A DNA stretch of 61,456 nucleotides, from positions 1-61,456 of the forward strand of contig JAPLLY010000022.1 in the NCBI GenBank assembly GCA_026387315.1. The letters run 5' to 3'. The position numbers and the translations under genes are program-made. Each line of letters opens with the position of its first letter. Positions within the stretch are counted from its first letter, which is position 1. The notes beneath the pieces are model-generated. The model ran no database searches. It had not been told where the DNA came from and was given only the letters and a program-made list of their open reading frames with translations. Positions 17,840-27,031 of the stretch are shown piece by piece. The stretch comes from Candidatus Omnitrophota bacterium. GTDB taxonomy: Bacteria; Omnitrophota; Gorgyraeia; Gygaellales; Profunditerraquicolaceae.

Positions 17840-17912
17840 CTCAAATTAAAATTAGCGGTAAGCTGTAAGTTATAAGCTTTAAACTTACGGCTTAAGACTT
17901 ACGGCTTACAAC
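17840..17912. repeat. TAAGCTGTAAG-type simple repeat patch
   Basis: A patch made of variants of GTAAGCTGTAAGTTATAAGC on both strands, partly self-complementary (AAGCTTTAAACTTACGGCTT). Similar patches are at 19815-19885 and 43855-43918; all three lie in short gaps between genes. Confidence 0.7.
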
Positions 17913-18718
17913 TTATTTGGAGTTTCAGATTTAGTATTTCCAACTACCATCACTCTTTCTATATTATTGTAATCCTTAACTATTTCCATTATCTCAAAAT
18001 TTTTCGATTTTCTTAGTATATTTTCTATTGAGCGCCGCTGGCCCAAACCCATCTCTAGAATTAAAAAACCATCCTCTTTCAAATAGCCGGCAGCCTGGCT
18101 GATTATGCGCCGATAAAAATCTAAACCATCAATACCCGCCTCTAAAGCTAAAACCGGCTCAAAAGATATTTCCTTAGCCAAGCCGCGAAACTCTTGTCTG
18201 GATATATAAGGAGGATTACTGATAATTAAATCAAATTTTTCTTGATCTTTTTTCAGCGCGCTAAAAATATCTGAGTGTAAAAATTTAACTTTTACTTTAT
18301 GCAAATCAGCATTCTCTTTGGCTAATCGCAAAGCGGCTAAAGATATATCCGTTGCCCAGATAAGCGCCTGCGGCAATAACTTAGCCAGACAAATAGCAAT
18401 ACAACCAGAACCTGTACCCAGGTCAAGAATCTTTCCTGGAGCAGTTTTTCCACTTGACTTTAATTTCTCCAGCGCGCAGCTAATTAGGATCTCTGTTTCC
18501 GGACGGGGAATCAAGGCGCGTCTATCTACTTTAAATTCTAAGCCCATAAATTCGCATCTGCCCAGGATATACTGCAATGGCTCACCGGAAATTCTGCGCT
18601 CTAATATTTGCGATATCAAAACGGATCTATCTTTATCTAAAATTGCGTCCTTATTCAGATATAAAGACAGCCTATCGCAATTTAAAACATAGCTATAAAC
18701 TAACTCCGCTTCATTCAC
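17906..18718 (-). CDS. prmC: Peptide chain release factor N5-glutamine methyltransferase
   Basis: 270 residues. Methylates the Gln of the GGQ motif in release factors. N-terminal helical substrate domain, then the SAM site 'ILDLGTGSGCIAICLA' and the catalytic 'NPPYIS'. It follows prfA, its substrate, by 21 bases: a classical pair. Its C-terminal residues reach into the TAAGC-type repeat patch, so the end may be altered. Confidence 0.95.
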   Translation of the reverse strand: MNEAELVYSYVLNCDRLSLYLNKDAILDKDRSVLISQILERRISGEPLQYILGRCEFMGLEFKVDRRALIPRPETEILISCALEKLKSSGKTAPGKILDLGTGSGCIAICLAKLLPQALIWATDISLAALRLAKENADLHKVKVKFLHSDIFSALKKDQEKFDLIISNPPYISRQEFRGLAKEISFEPVLALEAGIDGLDFYRRIISQAAGYLKEDGFLILEMGLGQRRSIENILRKSKNFEIMEIVKDYNNIERVMVVGNTKSETPNKL

Positions 18719-18739
18719 CCAGCTCTTCCTTTCTTATCG

Positions 18740-19807
18740 CTATAGTCTTGGAAGGGCTCGAGTCTCTGATTCTGCTTTTAATAAAACCTCAAAAAGCTCA
18801 TCCATTTGCCCCTCTAAAATCCCCTCTAATTGATGCGAAGTAAAATTAATCCTGTGATCCGTAACCCGGCGGTCGGGAAAATTATAAGTACGGATCTTTT
18901 CGCTGCGGTCTCCGGTACCAATCTGAGTTTTTCTGGCGCTGGATAATCTTTTTGCCTCTGCCTTGATTTTTACCTCTAAAATCCGGGCGCGTAAAACTCT
19001 CATTGCCTTGGCCTTATTCTTCATTTGTGAACGCTCATCCTGACAAGCAACTACCGTACCGGTAGGAATATGGGTAATCCTTACCGCGGAATCAGTCTTC
19101 TGCATATGCTGTCCACCCGGGCCGCTGGAGCGATAAGTATCTACCCTTAAATCTTTTGGCTCGATAACCAGGTCAATCTCTTCCGGCTCAACTAATACTG
19201 CCACCGTAGCCGTAGAAGTGTGAACGCGGCCTTGCGACTCAGTCGTAGGAACCCGCTGCACGCGATGCACGCCGCTTTCGAATTTCAAACAACGAAAAGA
19301 ATCCTTACCCTTTACGCTAAAAACTATCTCTTTGATTCCACCGGCTTCATTAACACTGGAATACATCGACTCAATTATCCAGCCTTTATGATCCGCATAC
19401 TTAGAATACATCCGATATAATACAGCCGCAAAAAGCCCTGCCTCGTCTCCTCCTGTGCCCTGCCGGATTTCCACGATACAATCACGCCCAGCATCCTTAT
19501 CTTCTGGAGCCAAAATTTTATCTAACTTCTGCGCCAGAACATTTTTTTTCTCTGCTAACGCCTTTTGCTCGGCCTGCGCTAATTCCATAAAATCCTGATC
19601 GTGCTTACCTGACATCACGTCCTTAAGATCAACAATCTCTTTGAGCAAATTTTTATATTCCCGATACAAGGAAACCGCAAGCTTAATATCCGAAAGCTCT
19701 TTGGCCAATTTATTATATAACTGGCGATCGGTAATCTGCTCATGGCTTCCCAGAATCTGTTCTAACTCCTGATAACGGACAACTAATTTTTCTAATTGTT
19801 CATACAT
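18740..19807 (-). CDS. prfA: Peptide chain release factor 1
   Basis: 355 residues. Reads UAA and UAG. '[20 protein letters not shown]' holds the GGQ that triggers peptide release; '[19 protein letters not shown]' is the release-factor signature. The codon-recognition part has RF1 spacing. Followed by prmC, which would modify this GGQ. Preceded by a repeat patch and rpmE, the order rho-rpmE-prfA-prmC being common in bacteria. Confidence 0.95.
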   Translation of the reverse strand: MYEQLEKLVVRYQELEQILGSHEQITDRQLYNKLAKELSDIKLAVSLYREYKNLLKEIVDLKDVMSGKHDQDFMELAQAEQKALAEKKNVLAQKLDKILAPEDKDAGRDCIVEIRQGTGGDEAGLFAAVLYRMYSKYADHKGWIIESMYSSVNEAGGIKEIVFSVKGKDSFRCLKFESGVHRVQRVPTTESQGRVHTSTATVAVLVEPEEIDLVIEPKDLRVDTYRSSGPGGQHMQKTDSAVRITHIPTGTVVACQDERSQMKNKAKAMRVLRARILEVKIKAEAKRLSSARKTQIGTGDRSEKIRTYNFPDRRVTDHRINFTSHQLEGILEGQMDELFEVLLKAESETRALPRL

Positions 19808-19814
19808 GTTTAAA

Positions 19815-19885
19815 AAACCATACAGCTTACGGCTTACAGCTTAAGACTTAAGTTATAAGCTATAAGCTAACTAATTCGCTCATAA
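19815..19885. repeat. TAAGCTGTAAG-type simple repeat patch
   Basis: Short motif variants CAGCTTACGGCTTACAGC and TTAAGTTATAAGCTATAAGC between rpmE and prfA; same type as 17840-17912. Confidence 0.7.
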
Positions 19886-19886
19886 G

Positions 19887-20087
19887 CTATTTCTTGGCGT
19901 ACTTTTTCATAAACTTATCCACGCGGCCGGCGGAATCCACTAACTTTTGTTTTCCGGTAAAAAATGGATGGCATTTTGAACAAATCTCAACCCGAATACT
20001 CGGCTTGGTCGAACGGGTGTGCACCGTCTCACCGCAAGCGCAAACAATGGTGCTCTCTTTGTAGTTAGGATGAATCTTATCCTTCAT
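19887..20087 (-). CDS. rpmE: 50S ribosomal protein L31
   Basis: 66 residues. The zinc-binding form: CAC near residue 16-18 and CSKC near 36-39, with 'KIHPNY' at the start and '[20 protein letters not shown]' as the family core. L31 bridges the two ribosomal subunits. It lies between rho and prfA as in many bacteria. Because L31 and L28 both keep their zinc ligands, this organism shows no sign here of zinc-sparing paralogues. Confidence 0.95.
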   Translation of the reverse strand: MKDKIHPNYKESTIVCACGETVHTRSTKPSIRVEICSKCHPFFTGKQKLVDSAGRVDKFMKKYAKK

Positions 20088-20099
20088 TTTTCCCTTTCA

Positions 20100-20178
20100 G
20101 CGTTTAGCGGATAGCGTACAGCGGATAGTTAAAATTTTTTGTTTTTCCTATACGCTATACCCTCTACGCTATGCGCTA
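20100..20178. repeat. GCGTAGCGGATAGCG-type repeat patch
   Basis: CGTTTAGCGGATAGCGTACAGCGGATAG on one side and its reverse variants CCTATACGCTATACCCTCTACGCTATGCGC on the other flank an A/T-rich centre, giving an imperfect inverted structure between rho and rpmE (each quoted piece is a separate part of the patch). Confidence 0.6.
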
Positions 20179-20179
20179 A

Positions 20180-21436
20180 TTACTGGTTCATACTGTTTAA
20201 AAACTCTTCATTATTCTTAGTCTTACCTAATTTTTCAATTAGCAACTCCATTGCTTCCACATTATTCAGTTCATTTAAAACTTTTCTTAAAATCCAGATT
20301 TTCTGCAACACATCCGGTTTAACCAACAGCTCCTCATGACGCGTATTTGAGCGCTTAATATCAATGGCCGGATAAATCCTGCGCTGGAAGAGATTGCGAT
20401 CCAGCTGAGTTTCCATATTACCCGTTCCTTTAAACTCTTCGAAAATAACTTCGTCCATCCGGCTTCCCGTGTCGACTAAGGCCGTAGCAATAATGGTCAA
20501 GCTTCCGCCTTCATCTACCGCGCGCGCCGCTCCAAAGAATCTCTTGGGTTTCTGCAAGGCATTAGAATCAATACCTCCGGAGAGAACCTTACCGCTATGC
20601 GGAACCACGGAGTTATAGGCTCGGGCTAAACGCGTGATACTATCCAGAAGCACAACCACATCGCGTTTATGCTCAACCAGGCGCTTGGCCTTCTCTAAAA
20701 CTATCTCGGCAACCTGCACGTGGCGTTCTGGCGGCTCATCAAAGGTTGATGAAATTACCTCACCTTTAACATTACGCTGCATATCCGTAACTTCTTCCGG
20801 CCGCTCATCGATCAATAGGACAATTAGAATTACATCCGGATTATTACTGGTAATAGCGTTGGCGATCTTCTGCAACAGGACAGTTTTACCGCTATACGGC
20901 TGAGCGACAATCAGGCCTCGCTGTCCTTTACCTATAGGAGTAAGCAGGCCCATGATCCGCATGGATAGCTCATCCGGCTTGGTCTCCATGTTAAACGGCT
21001 CACGCGGATAAACCGGAGTAAGATTGTCAAAAAGCACCTTTTCTTTTACCTCCTCGGGATTCTCAAAATTTACCGCTTCCACCTTAAGTAAAGCAAAATA
21101 TTTCTCTCCTTCCTTAGGCGGACGGATCTGGCCGCTTACCGTATCCCCCGTGCGCAATTCAAATTTCCTGATCTGCGACGGAGAAATATAAATATCATCC
21201 GGGCAAGGAAGATAATTATAATTCGGGCTGCGCAGGAAACCAAACCCTTCAGAAAGAATCTCCAGTACCCCCTCCCCAAACATCAACCCTTCCTTCTCTG
21301 CCTGAGCCTGCAATATTTTAAAAATCAAATCCTGCTTTTTTAAGCCGCTTGTACCGCTGGCATTTAATTCTTTAGCCAGTTTATTCAGTTCGCTAATCTT
21401 GGTATCTTTAAGAATTTTAATATCTAACTTTTCCAC
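20180..21436 (-). CDS. rho: Transcription termination factor Rho
   Basis: 418 residues, hexameric RNA helicase. N-terminal Rho-N helix domain (about 10-45), cold-shock-like RNA-binding domain ('[10 protein letters not shown]', '[18 protein letters not shown]'), then the ATPase with P-loop '[16 protein letters not shown]' and '[12 protein letters not shown]'. The P-loop reads QPYSGKT where most Rho proteins have PPKAGKT, an unusual variant. Starts at GTG with a strong GGAGG 5 bases before; the start overlaps the coaE end by 13 bases. Confidence 0.95.
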   Translation of the reverse strand: MEKLDIKILKDTKISELNKLAKELNASGTSGLKKQDLIFKILQAQAEKEGLMFGEGVLEILSEGFGFLRSPNYNYLPCPDDIYISPSQIRKFELRTGDTVSGQIRPPKEGEKYFALLKVEAVNFENPEEVKEKVLFDNLTPVYPREPFNMETKPDELSMRIMGLLTPIGKGQRGLIVAQPYSGKTVLLQKIANAITSNNPDVILIVLLIDERPEEVTDMQRNVKGEVISSTFDEPPERHVQVAEIVLEKAKRLVEHKRDVVVLLDSITRLARAYNSVVPHSGKVLSGGIDSNALQKPKRFFGAARAVDEGGSLTIIATALVDTGSRMDEVIFEEFKGTGNMETQLDRNLFQRRIYPAIDIKRSNTRHEELLVKPDVLQKIWILRKVLNELNNVEAMELLIEKLGKTKNNEEFLNSMNQ

Positions 21437-22044
21437 AACTGCCTCCGTATTTTAGAAACTTGTTTCTGGGTTTTGGTAACCTGTCTGCTATTATCTATGA
21501 TAAAATCCGCAAAACGCGACTTTGCCTTTTGCGAAATCTGTGATTTCATTCTCAAAATTACCTGTTTTTTTGCCAAGCCCAGGCTCTTTTGACCGCGCAA
21601 AATCTGCTGCTGCCTTTTGGCAGTTACTACTACCAACTTATCCACAATCTTGGTTAATCCTGCCTCAATAATTAAAGCCGCGTCCAGAATTATAATTCTC
21701 TTATTTGAATTCCAGATACGCCGCTTAATCTGCCGGATTAACTCCGGATGCACAATGCTATTAAGCTTAGTTAAGCCGGCTTGGTTGGCAAAAACAATAT
21801 TTGATAACTTTGCGCGGTCAATTGAATTATTTGGCTTAAGGATCCCTAAGCCAAACGATTTTATGATTTTCCTATAAACACAGGTACCGATAGACATAAG
21901 ATCGCGCCCCAGGCAATCCGCATCAATCAACAGGCAATCTTTAACCTTAAACATACTAGCTACCGTGCTTTTACCACAAGCGATATTGCCGGTAACCCCT
22001 AAGACAAATTTATTTTTTCTTAGCTTTGGCATATAATTGGACAT
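21424..22044 (-). CDS. coaE: Dephospho-CoA kinase
   Basis: 206 residues, last step of CoA synthesis. P-loop '[17 protein letters not shown]' and '[10 protein letters not shown]' mark the family. The tail is rich in Lys, Arg and Gln. A second ATG at 22032 is possible. The start lies inside the glgA end (overlap up to 35 bases) and the end overlaps rho, so glgA-coaE-rho are tightly linked. Confidence 0.92.
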   Translation of the reverse strand: MSNYMPKLRKNKFVLGVTGNIACGKSTVASMFKVKDCLLIDADCLGRDLMSIGTCVYRKIIKSFGLGILKPNNSIDRAKLSNIVFANQAGLTKLNSIVHPELIRQIKRRIWNSNKRIIILDAALIIEAGLTKIVDKLVVVTAKRQQQILRGQKSLGLAKKQVILRMKSQISQKAKSRFADFIIDNSRQVTKTQKQVSKIRRQLWKS

Positions 22045-23398
22045 ATTTATCCGCCGAGACCTTCCAGGAAAAATTACATTCCATGGCCTTGTTGATTAAA
22101 GCTACCCATTTATTTTTATTTCTAAAAACCAGCGTAACTTTATTAATTAATTTTAATAATTCCTCTTGGGTATATTGGCTAAAAACAAAACCATTATTCC
22201 TGCTGATGGTATCCGCCAAGCCACCGGTTTTAAAAACTAGCGGGATTGTCCCGTAACGTAAACTAATTAATTGCCCCAATCCACAGGGTTCATATTTAGA
22301 GGGCATCAAAAAAATATCGCTGCCAGCATAAATCTTGTGCGCCAGAGGATCATCAAATTTTAAATTCAATGAAATAACTTTTGGATATTTCTTAGCGGCG
22401 CTCTTAAGAATCTCCTGATATTTTAGGTCTCCGGCTCCCAAAATAACTAATTGCACATCCATCTTAGAGAGTTCCTCCAGGCCCGGTGCGAAAATATCAA
22501 AACCCTTCTGCTCGGCCAACCGGGAAACCATTCCTAAGACCGGTATATTTTTATCCTGCGGCAAGCCGCATGTTTTTTGTAAATCCTCCTTATTCAAAGC
22601 CTTACCCTCTAAGCTAGTTAGGGAAAAATTCTGCATGATAAATTTATCCATATTCGGATCCCAAACAGAATAATCCACCCCATTTAAAATGCCGCTTAAA
22701 ACATTTTTACGCTTCTTCAAGAGCCCCTCTAAACCAAATCCCAATTCTTCTGTTTGAATCTCAGAAGCATAAGTGGGACTAACCGTGTTAATAAAATCCG
22801 CAAAAACTATCCCCCCCTTTAGCAGATTAACCTTGTTGTAAAATTCAAAACCATTAATATCAAAAAGCCCCCAGCCAAAACCCAGCTTGGGAAATTCTTC
22901 TTTAGCAAAAACCCCCTGATAACCGATATTATGAAGAGTTAAAACACACTTAATCCTGCTATAAAAACTCATGCTTGAATATATATTCTTCAAATACGCC
23001 GCAGCCAAACTCGCCTGCCAATCATGCAAATGTAAGATATCCGCGGAAAAATTTATCTCTTTTAATAATTCCAGCGCCCGGCGGCAGAAAAAAGCAAACC
23101 GCTCTAAATTATCCAGGTAATCCCCGTTTTTATCTCCATATAGCCCATCACGGTTAAAATAATCCTTATTTTCGATAAAGAAAACTTTAATATTTTTTCC
23201 CATAACGCAAGCCGTTACGTCTTGGGAAACCCTGCTAATTTTTAACTTAGCATCCGTAATGCATTTATAACCGGGCATAATTACAATTATTTCATGCCCG
23301 CAATACTCCAGAGCTAAAGGTAAAGCTCCCGCCACATCCGCCAGCCCTCCGGTCTTAGCAAAAGGCACAACCTCCGAAGCCACCATCGCTATCTTCAC
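22010..23398 (-). CDS. glgA: Glycogen synthase, ADP-glucose type
   Basis: 462 residues, GT5 family. 'EVVPFAKTGGLADV' holds the KTGGL donor-binding motif (15-19) and 'SKYEPCGLGQLISLRYG' the C-terminal sugar-nucleotide region. Makes alpha-1,4-glucan from ADP-glucose. The start is GTG: alignment with the family demands 'MKIAMVASE', and this GTG lies in the repeat arm AGAAGGTGCGGG-GTG-AAG, whose AGAAGG is the only ribosome-site-like sequence. With the GH57 enzyme and the DUF4912 protein at 55-58 kb it points to glycogen storage. Confidence 0.94.
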   Translation of the reverse strand: MKIAMVASEVVPFAKTGGLADVAGALPLALEYCGHEIIVIMPGYKCITDAKLKISRVSQDVTACVMGKNIKVFFIENKDYFNRDGLYGDKNGDYLDNLERFAFFCRRALELLKEINFSADILHLHDWQASLAAAYLKNIYSSMSFYSRIKCVLTLHNIGYQGVFAKEEFPKLGFGWGLFDINGFEFYNKVNLLKGGIVFADFINTVSPTYASEIQTEELGFGLEGLLKKRKNVLSGILNGVDYSVWDPNMDKFIMQNFSLTSLEGKALNKEDLQKTCGLPQDKNIPVLGMVSRLAEQKGFDIFAPGLEELSKMDVQLVILGAGDLKYQEILKSAAKKYPKVISLNLKFDDPLAHKIYAGSDIFLMPSKYEPCGLGQLISLRYGTIPLVFKTGGLADTISRNNGFVFSQYTQEELLKLINKVTLVFRNKNKWVALINKAMECNFSWKVSADKYVQLYAKAKKK

Positions 23399-23413
23399 CC
23401 CGCACCTTCTTTC
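23396..23413 (-). promoter_or_regulatory. Intercistronic arm carrying SD and GTG start of glgA
   Basis: Minus strand AGAAGGTGCGGG followed by GTGAAG. The same arm precedes scpA, dxr and ispG. Here only one arm is present; the facing arm is replaced by other repeats. Confidence 0.65.
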
Positions 23414-23432
23414 GTAAAATCTCGCGACCCAC

Positions 23433-23476
23433 GTAGACCTACGCAGTCTACATATATGTAGACTGCGTAGGTCTAC
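23433..23476. repeat. Perfect 44-bp palindrome
   Basis: GTAGACCTACGCAGTCTACA-TA and its exact reverse complement, centred at 23454/23455, no mismatch and no loop. A sister palindrome of 42 bp lies at 60716-60757 with a compensating change (CAG/CTG against CGG/CCG). Confidence 0.95.
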
Positions 23477-23485
23477 ACAGGTAAA

Positions 23486-26068
23486 TCAAGGAAAAACAGA
23501 ACCGTCCCCTTTATTTTTACCTCCATCTGGTAAAAATGCGGACATCTCCAACCAATTAGCTCCTTTTTTCATATCAACTTTTATGGGCACCTCTAATTTC
23601 ATAACGTTCTCCATTTCAACTTTAACTAACCCCGCAAGTATGTTTAATTCGGAAATCAGTAAATCAAAAACCAGTTCATCATGAATCTGTAGAATCATCT
23701 TGGCCTTCAAGCCTTGGCTTTTAATTCGCGCGCCTATCTTAATCATTGCCAGCTTGATCAAATCGCTGGCTGTTCCCTGGATAGGGGTATTTACAGCTTG
23801 ACGCTGAGCAAACTGCCGGATCCCCATATTTTTATTATTAATTTCAGGGATATACCTTCTTCTTCCCAAAAGCGTGGTAACAAATCCTTCACTTTGAGCC
23901 TTTTTAATCTGGGAATCAATATATTCTCTTACTTTAGGATAACGTAAAAAATAAGCATCGATAAAATCCTGAGCTTGATTTACCGGGATATCTAGATCCT
24001 TACTCAAACCGTACGCGCTCTGACCGTAAATAATACCAAAATTTACTCTTTTGGCTACTTCACGCATCTGCTCCTTAACTTCCGATTCAGAAAGATTATA
24101 AATTAAAGAAGCCGTCAATCGGTGCACATCCTGATTACGGCTAAAAGCCTCAATCAGCGTATGATCACCAGACAAATGTGCCAATACCCTTAATTCTATT
24201 TGTGAATAATCGCAGGAGAGCAGGCAATTCTTTTCACCAGAAGCAATAATCGCCTGCCTAATCTTTGAACCGATATCCGTCTTAATCGGAATATTCTGCA
24301 AGTTAGGGTTACTGGAACTTAACCTGCCTGTTTCGGTACTGGCCTGATTAAAAGAGGTATGCACCCTGCCGGTAGACGGATCTACTAGTTTAGGCAAAGC
24401 GTCAACATAAGTGTTTTTTAATTTAGTCAACTGCCGATACTCCAGTAATAAAACAGGTAAGGGATGCTTATCGCTCAGGCGCTTCAACACCTCTTCATCT
24501 GTAGACGGGCCAGTCTTAGTTTTTTTAATTACCGGCAGAAGCAGCTTAACAAACAAAACCTGCCCCAACTGTTTCGGCGAGTTAATATTAAATTGCGTTC
24601 CACTTGCCTGGTAAATATCCGAGATTAACTTAATTAACCTGCGTTCAATATCACGCGAAAGATTTTTAAGCAACTCTAAATCCAGCTTTATCCCGTCTTG
24701 CTCCATCTGTGCTAAAATACTCACCAAGGGCATTTCAAGATCAAAGAAAAGCTTAGATAAATTTTTCTCTTCTAAAGCCTTCAAAAGCCGCGGCTTTAAT
24801 CGCCTAATCAAGGCCAATGCCTCTTTTGCTTCCAAGGCCCCCTGACGGATAAATTCCCCTAAATTTTCCAACGCCAAGTCCTCCAACGCGTAACTTGTTC
24901 GCGATGGATTCAACAGATAGGCAGCGAGCATAATATCAAAATCCAAACCGTTTAAAATCAAGCCTTCTTTAAAAAGAGCTACTTTAAATTTCTTAAGATC
25001 ATGGCCTGTCTTCTTTATCCGAAGATCAGAAATTGCCAAGCGCAGCTGGGCCTGGATAAGCTTACCACTAAAAAATTTATCATCTATAGCAAAAACTAAA
25101 TCCTCAAAGCTTGAGCCGTAAATAGCAATTTCATCGCAATCTTTAAGCCTAGCGGTTAACTCCACCTGGTTACAACTACACAGGTTGATTGGCACGGTTT
25201 TATCCGCCGCATCCGGGAGCTCACCCAGCAGCTTTTTAAACTCTAACTTCTTAAAAATGCTGGCTAGCCGCCCGTTATCCGGCTGTCCGGTTTTAGCCTT
25301 TTTTAAATCCAGATCTATATCTAACTCCTGATCCAGGCTGATCAACTCCTTATTTAATTTTATGCGTTGGCTATGCTCCAGGATCATTTCTTTAATTTTT
25401 TGAGGCTTTACTTTTGAAATATTCTCAAACAACTTATCTAAAGAACCAAATTCCAAGATCAGCTTTTGGGCGGTTTTATTTCCAATCCCCGGAACCCCCG
25501 GGATATTATCCGCCTCATCGCCCATCAGCGCGATAATATCTACCAGCCGCTCCGGAGCAACCCCGAAACGCTCCTTGACCTTAGCCAGATCATAAAGCAC
25601 TCCACTATCTTTACCAGGGCTAAATACCGAAATATGTTTATCCACCAGTTGCAGGATATCTTTATCGCTGCTCACGATGGTCACCGCCAATGATTTGAAG
25701 GCGGCTTTTTTGGCCAGTTGAGCGATTAGGTCATCTGCTTCAAAACCTTCTTTTTCAAAAATAGGAATACCGTAAGCACCAACCACCTCTTTGATTAAAG
25801 GGATCTGGCTAATCAGGCCATCCGGCATTGCCGGCCTTTGCATTTTATATTGCGCGAATTTTTTCAGACGGAAAGTATCCCGCGATAAATCAAAACAACA
25901 AACCAGATAATCCGGCTTTTGCTCTTTTAATACTTTATTGAGAATATTTATAAATCCATAAACCGCGTTTGTCTTCTGGCCCGCGGAGGTGCTCAGGCCG
26001 CTTAAGGCATAAAATGCCCGATAACAAAATGCGGTGGCATCAATTAAGAAAAAACTTTTTTTAATCAT
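23486..26068 (-). CDS. polA: DNA polymerase I with a repeat-derived C-terminal tail
   Basis: 860 residues. 5'-3' exonuclease domain (about 1-290, 'LIDATAFCYRAFYALSG', 'DYLVCCFDLSRDTFR', 'EADDLIAQLA', 'IPGVPGIGNKTA'), a degenerate 3'-5' exonuclease domain in which the first DxE motif is missing ('EIAIYGSS'), so no proofreading is expected, and the polymerase domain with 'DYSQIELRVLAHLSGD', 'RVNFGIIYGQSAYGLS' and 'QIHDELVFD'. The family ends just after 'NWLE'; here 18-19 extra residues follow, encoded by an inverted TTTTTACC/GGTAAAAA sequence and a GGGGACGGTTCT element. The stop lies beyond the element, so the insertion has re-coded the C-terminus. Confidence 0.96.
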   Translation of the reverse strand: MIKKSFFLIDATAFCYRAFYALSGLSTSAGQKTNAVYGFINILNKVLKEQKPDYLVCCFDLSRDTFRLKKFAQYKMQRPAMPDGLISQIPLIKEVVGAYGIPIFEKEGFEADDLIAQLAKKAAFKSLAVTIVSSDKDILQLVDKHISVFSPGKDSGVLYDLAKVKERFGVAPERLVDIIALMGDEADNIPGVPGIGNKTAQKLILEFGSLDKLFENISKVKPQKIKEMILEHSQRIKLNKELISLDQELDIDLDLKKAKTGQPDNGRLASIFKKLEFKKLLGELPDAADKTVPINLCSCNQVELTARLKDCDEIAIYGSSFEDLVFAIDDKFFSGKLIQAQLRLAISDLRIKKTGHDLKKFKVALFKEGLILNGLDFDIMLAAYLLNPSRTSYALEDLALENLGEFIRQGALEAKEALALIRRLKPRLLKALEEKNLSKLFFDLEMPLVSILAQMEQDGIKLDLELLKNLSRDIERRLIKLISDIYQASGTQFNINSPKQLGQVLFVKLLLPVIKKTKTGPSTDEEVLKRLSDKHPLPVLLLEYRQLTKLKNTYVDALPKLVDPSTGRVHTSFNQASTETGRLSSSNPNLQNIPIKTDIGSKIRQAIIASGEKNCLLSCDYSQIELRVLAHLSGDHTLIEAFSRNQDVHRLTASLIYNLSESEVKEQMREVAKRVNFGIIYGQSAYGLSKDLDIPVNQAQDFIDAYFLRYPKVREYIDSQIKKAQSEGFVTTLLGRRRYIPEINNKNMGIRQFAQRQAVNTPIQGTASDLIKLAMIKIGARIKSQGLKAKMILQIHDELVFDLLISELNILAGLVKVEMENVMKLEVPIKVDMKKGANWLEMSAFLPDGGKNKGDGSVFP
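23488..23508. repeat. Half copy of the GGGGACGGTTCT element inside the polA 3' end
   Basis: AAAAACAGAACCGTCCCCT on plus. Read on minus it encodes the last residues GDGSVF of the polA product. Confidence 0.8.
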
Positions 26069-26123
26069 TAATTAAATATTCAAGGAATTCTATTGTTAGG
26101 AAAGATGTTTTTGCGGTACGCTT

Positions 26124-26882
26124 CTATCGCGTCAGGGCTCTTAGCTCTGCCTTTTCAATAAACGCTTCAATCTCCGGGTTATCCTGATCTAAATACTGGG
26201 CATCCAATGCTTCTTTGATTGCCGTAGCCATATCTCCTCTATCAAAACTCAATTTGGCTTTCTTAAAGTGCGTCTGGGCAAGAGTTTCATCGTCCTGGTT
26301 AAACTCGGTTTTATTTCCTGTGATATCCTTCATCAAGCCCAGGATCTCTTCTTCCCGCTCATCAGAGAATGGCCGAACGGATAAAGACCTGCGGATATCG
26401 CGAAGCCGATTGGCTGCTTTCTGTGTCCAGGGGTCATCCAGATAACCTATCTTCGCCCGTTTGCTCCAATAAAATACCGCCTTTTCTAAATTACGCTGAT
26501 TTTCATAAAAAAGGGCCAGGTTTGTATAAGCGCTGGAATAAGCAGGATCAATCTTAACCGACTTTAAATAACTTTCCTCTGCCCGGTCAAGAGAACCCAT
26601 CGCTTCATAAACAACCCCTATATCATTGTAAACAACGGCGAAATTCGGATAGATAGCAACGGCCTTCTGATAAAAACTCAGTGCTTCAGCCAAATTACCC
26701 ATCTGTTGATATTCTAACCCTAACTCTCGGTATTTTCTGGCTTGCTCCTGCTTTACATCTGATATATCTTCAGCTGAAGAATTAACCCTTACTTCTTGAG
26801 CAAAAAGCAGTCCGCCAAAGCAAATAACAGATAATATTGCAATTACAGCAATTATGAGTTTAAGCGGGGAATGATTATTCAT
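26124..26882 (-). CDS. Exported TPR-repeat protein
   Basis: 252 residues. A signal sequence (about 1-29, ending 'LLFAQE') is followed by tetratricopeptide repeats: 'ARKYRELGLEYQQMGNLAEA', 'AVVYNDIGVVYEAMGSLDRA' and 'SSAYTNLALFYENQRNLEKA', then a charged region and a fourth TPR-like part near the C-terminus. TPRs bind other proteins; the signal sequence places it in the periplasm or outer membrane. It has a strong own promoter with an 11-bp repeat array upstream, the best-defined regulatory region in the window. polA follows after about 55 bases and may be read from the same promoter. Confidence 0.85.
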   Translation of the reverse strand: MNNHSPLKLIIAVIAILSVICFGGLLFAQEVRVNSSAEDISDVKQEQARKYRELGLEYQQMGNLAEALSFYQKAVAIYPNFAVVYNDIGVVYEAMGSLDRAEESYLKSVKIDPAYSSAYTNLALFYENQRNLEKAVFYWSKRAKIGYLDDPWTQKAANRLRDIRRSLSVRPFSDEREEEILGLMKDITGNKTEFNQDDETLAQTHFKKAKLSFDRGDMATAIKEALDAQYLDQDNPEIEAFIEKAELRALTR

Positions 26883-26895
26883 TTATCTGTTAATT

Positions 26896-26923
26896 ATTAT
26901 ATACTTTAAAACGTACACGTCAA
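26896..26923 (-). promoter_or_regulatory. Strong sigma-70 type promoter of the TPR gene
   Basis: Minus strand TTGACG (26918-26923), 16-base spacer, perfect TATAAT (26896-26901), 13 bases before the ATG. The short distance leaves a leader of only a few bases, so initiation may be nearly leaderless. Confidence 0.8.
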
Positions 26924-26986
26924 GGAAAGTTTTAACCAAGTTTTAACCTAGTTTGAACCTAGTTTTAACCTAAAAACTTTCCTTGA
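26920..26986 (-). promoter_or_regulatory. Four 11-bp direct repeats within a 14-bp inverted repeat, upstream of -35
   Basis: On the minus strand GGTTAAAACT occurs four times at exact 11-base steps (26961-26970, 26950-26959 as GGTTCAAACT, 26939-26948, 26928-26937); the last ends 4 bases before TTGACG. The array is bounded by TCAAGGAAAGTTTT (26920-26933) and its exact complement (26973-26986). Eleven-base spacing puts all copies on nearly one face of the helix, as in response-regulator sites. Binding protein unknown. Confidence 0.65.
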
Positions 26987-27031
26987 TCCTGATCCGCCGA
27001 AGGCAAAGAAGGATTTACACTGACGCATTAC

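Noticed and set aside
17811-17905. Trp attenuator or T-box before murA/trp genes
   Set aside because: The gap holds only a TAAGC-type repeat patch; no leader peptide with Trp codons and no T-box motif seen.
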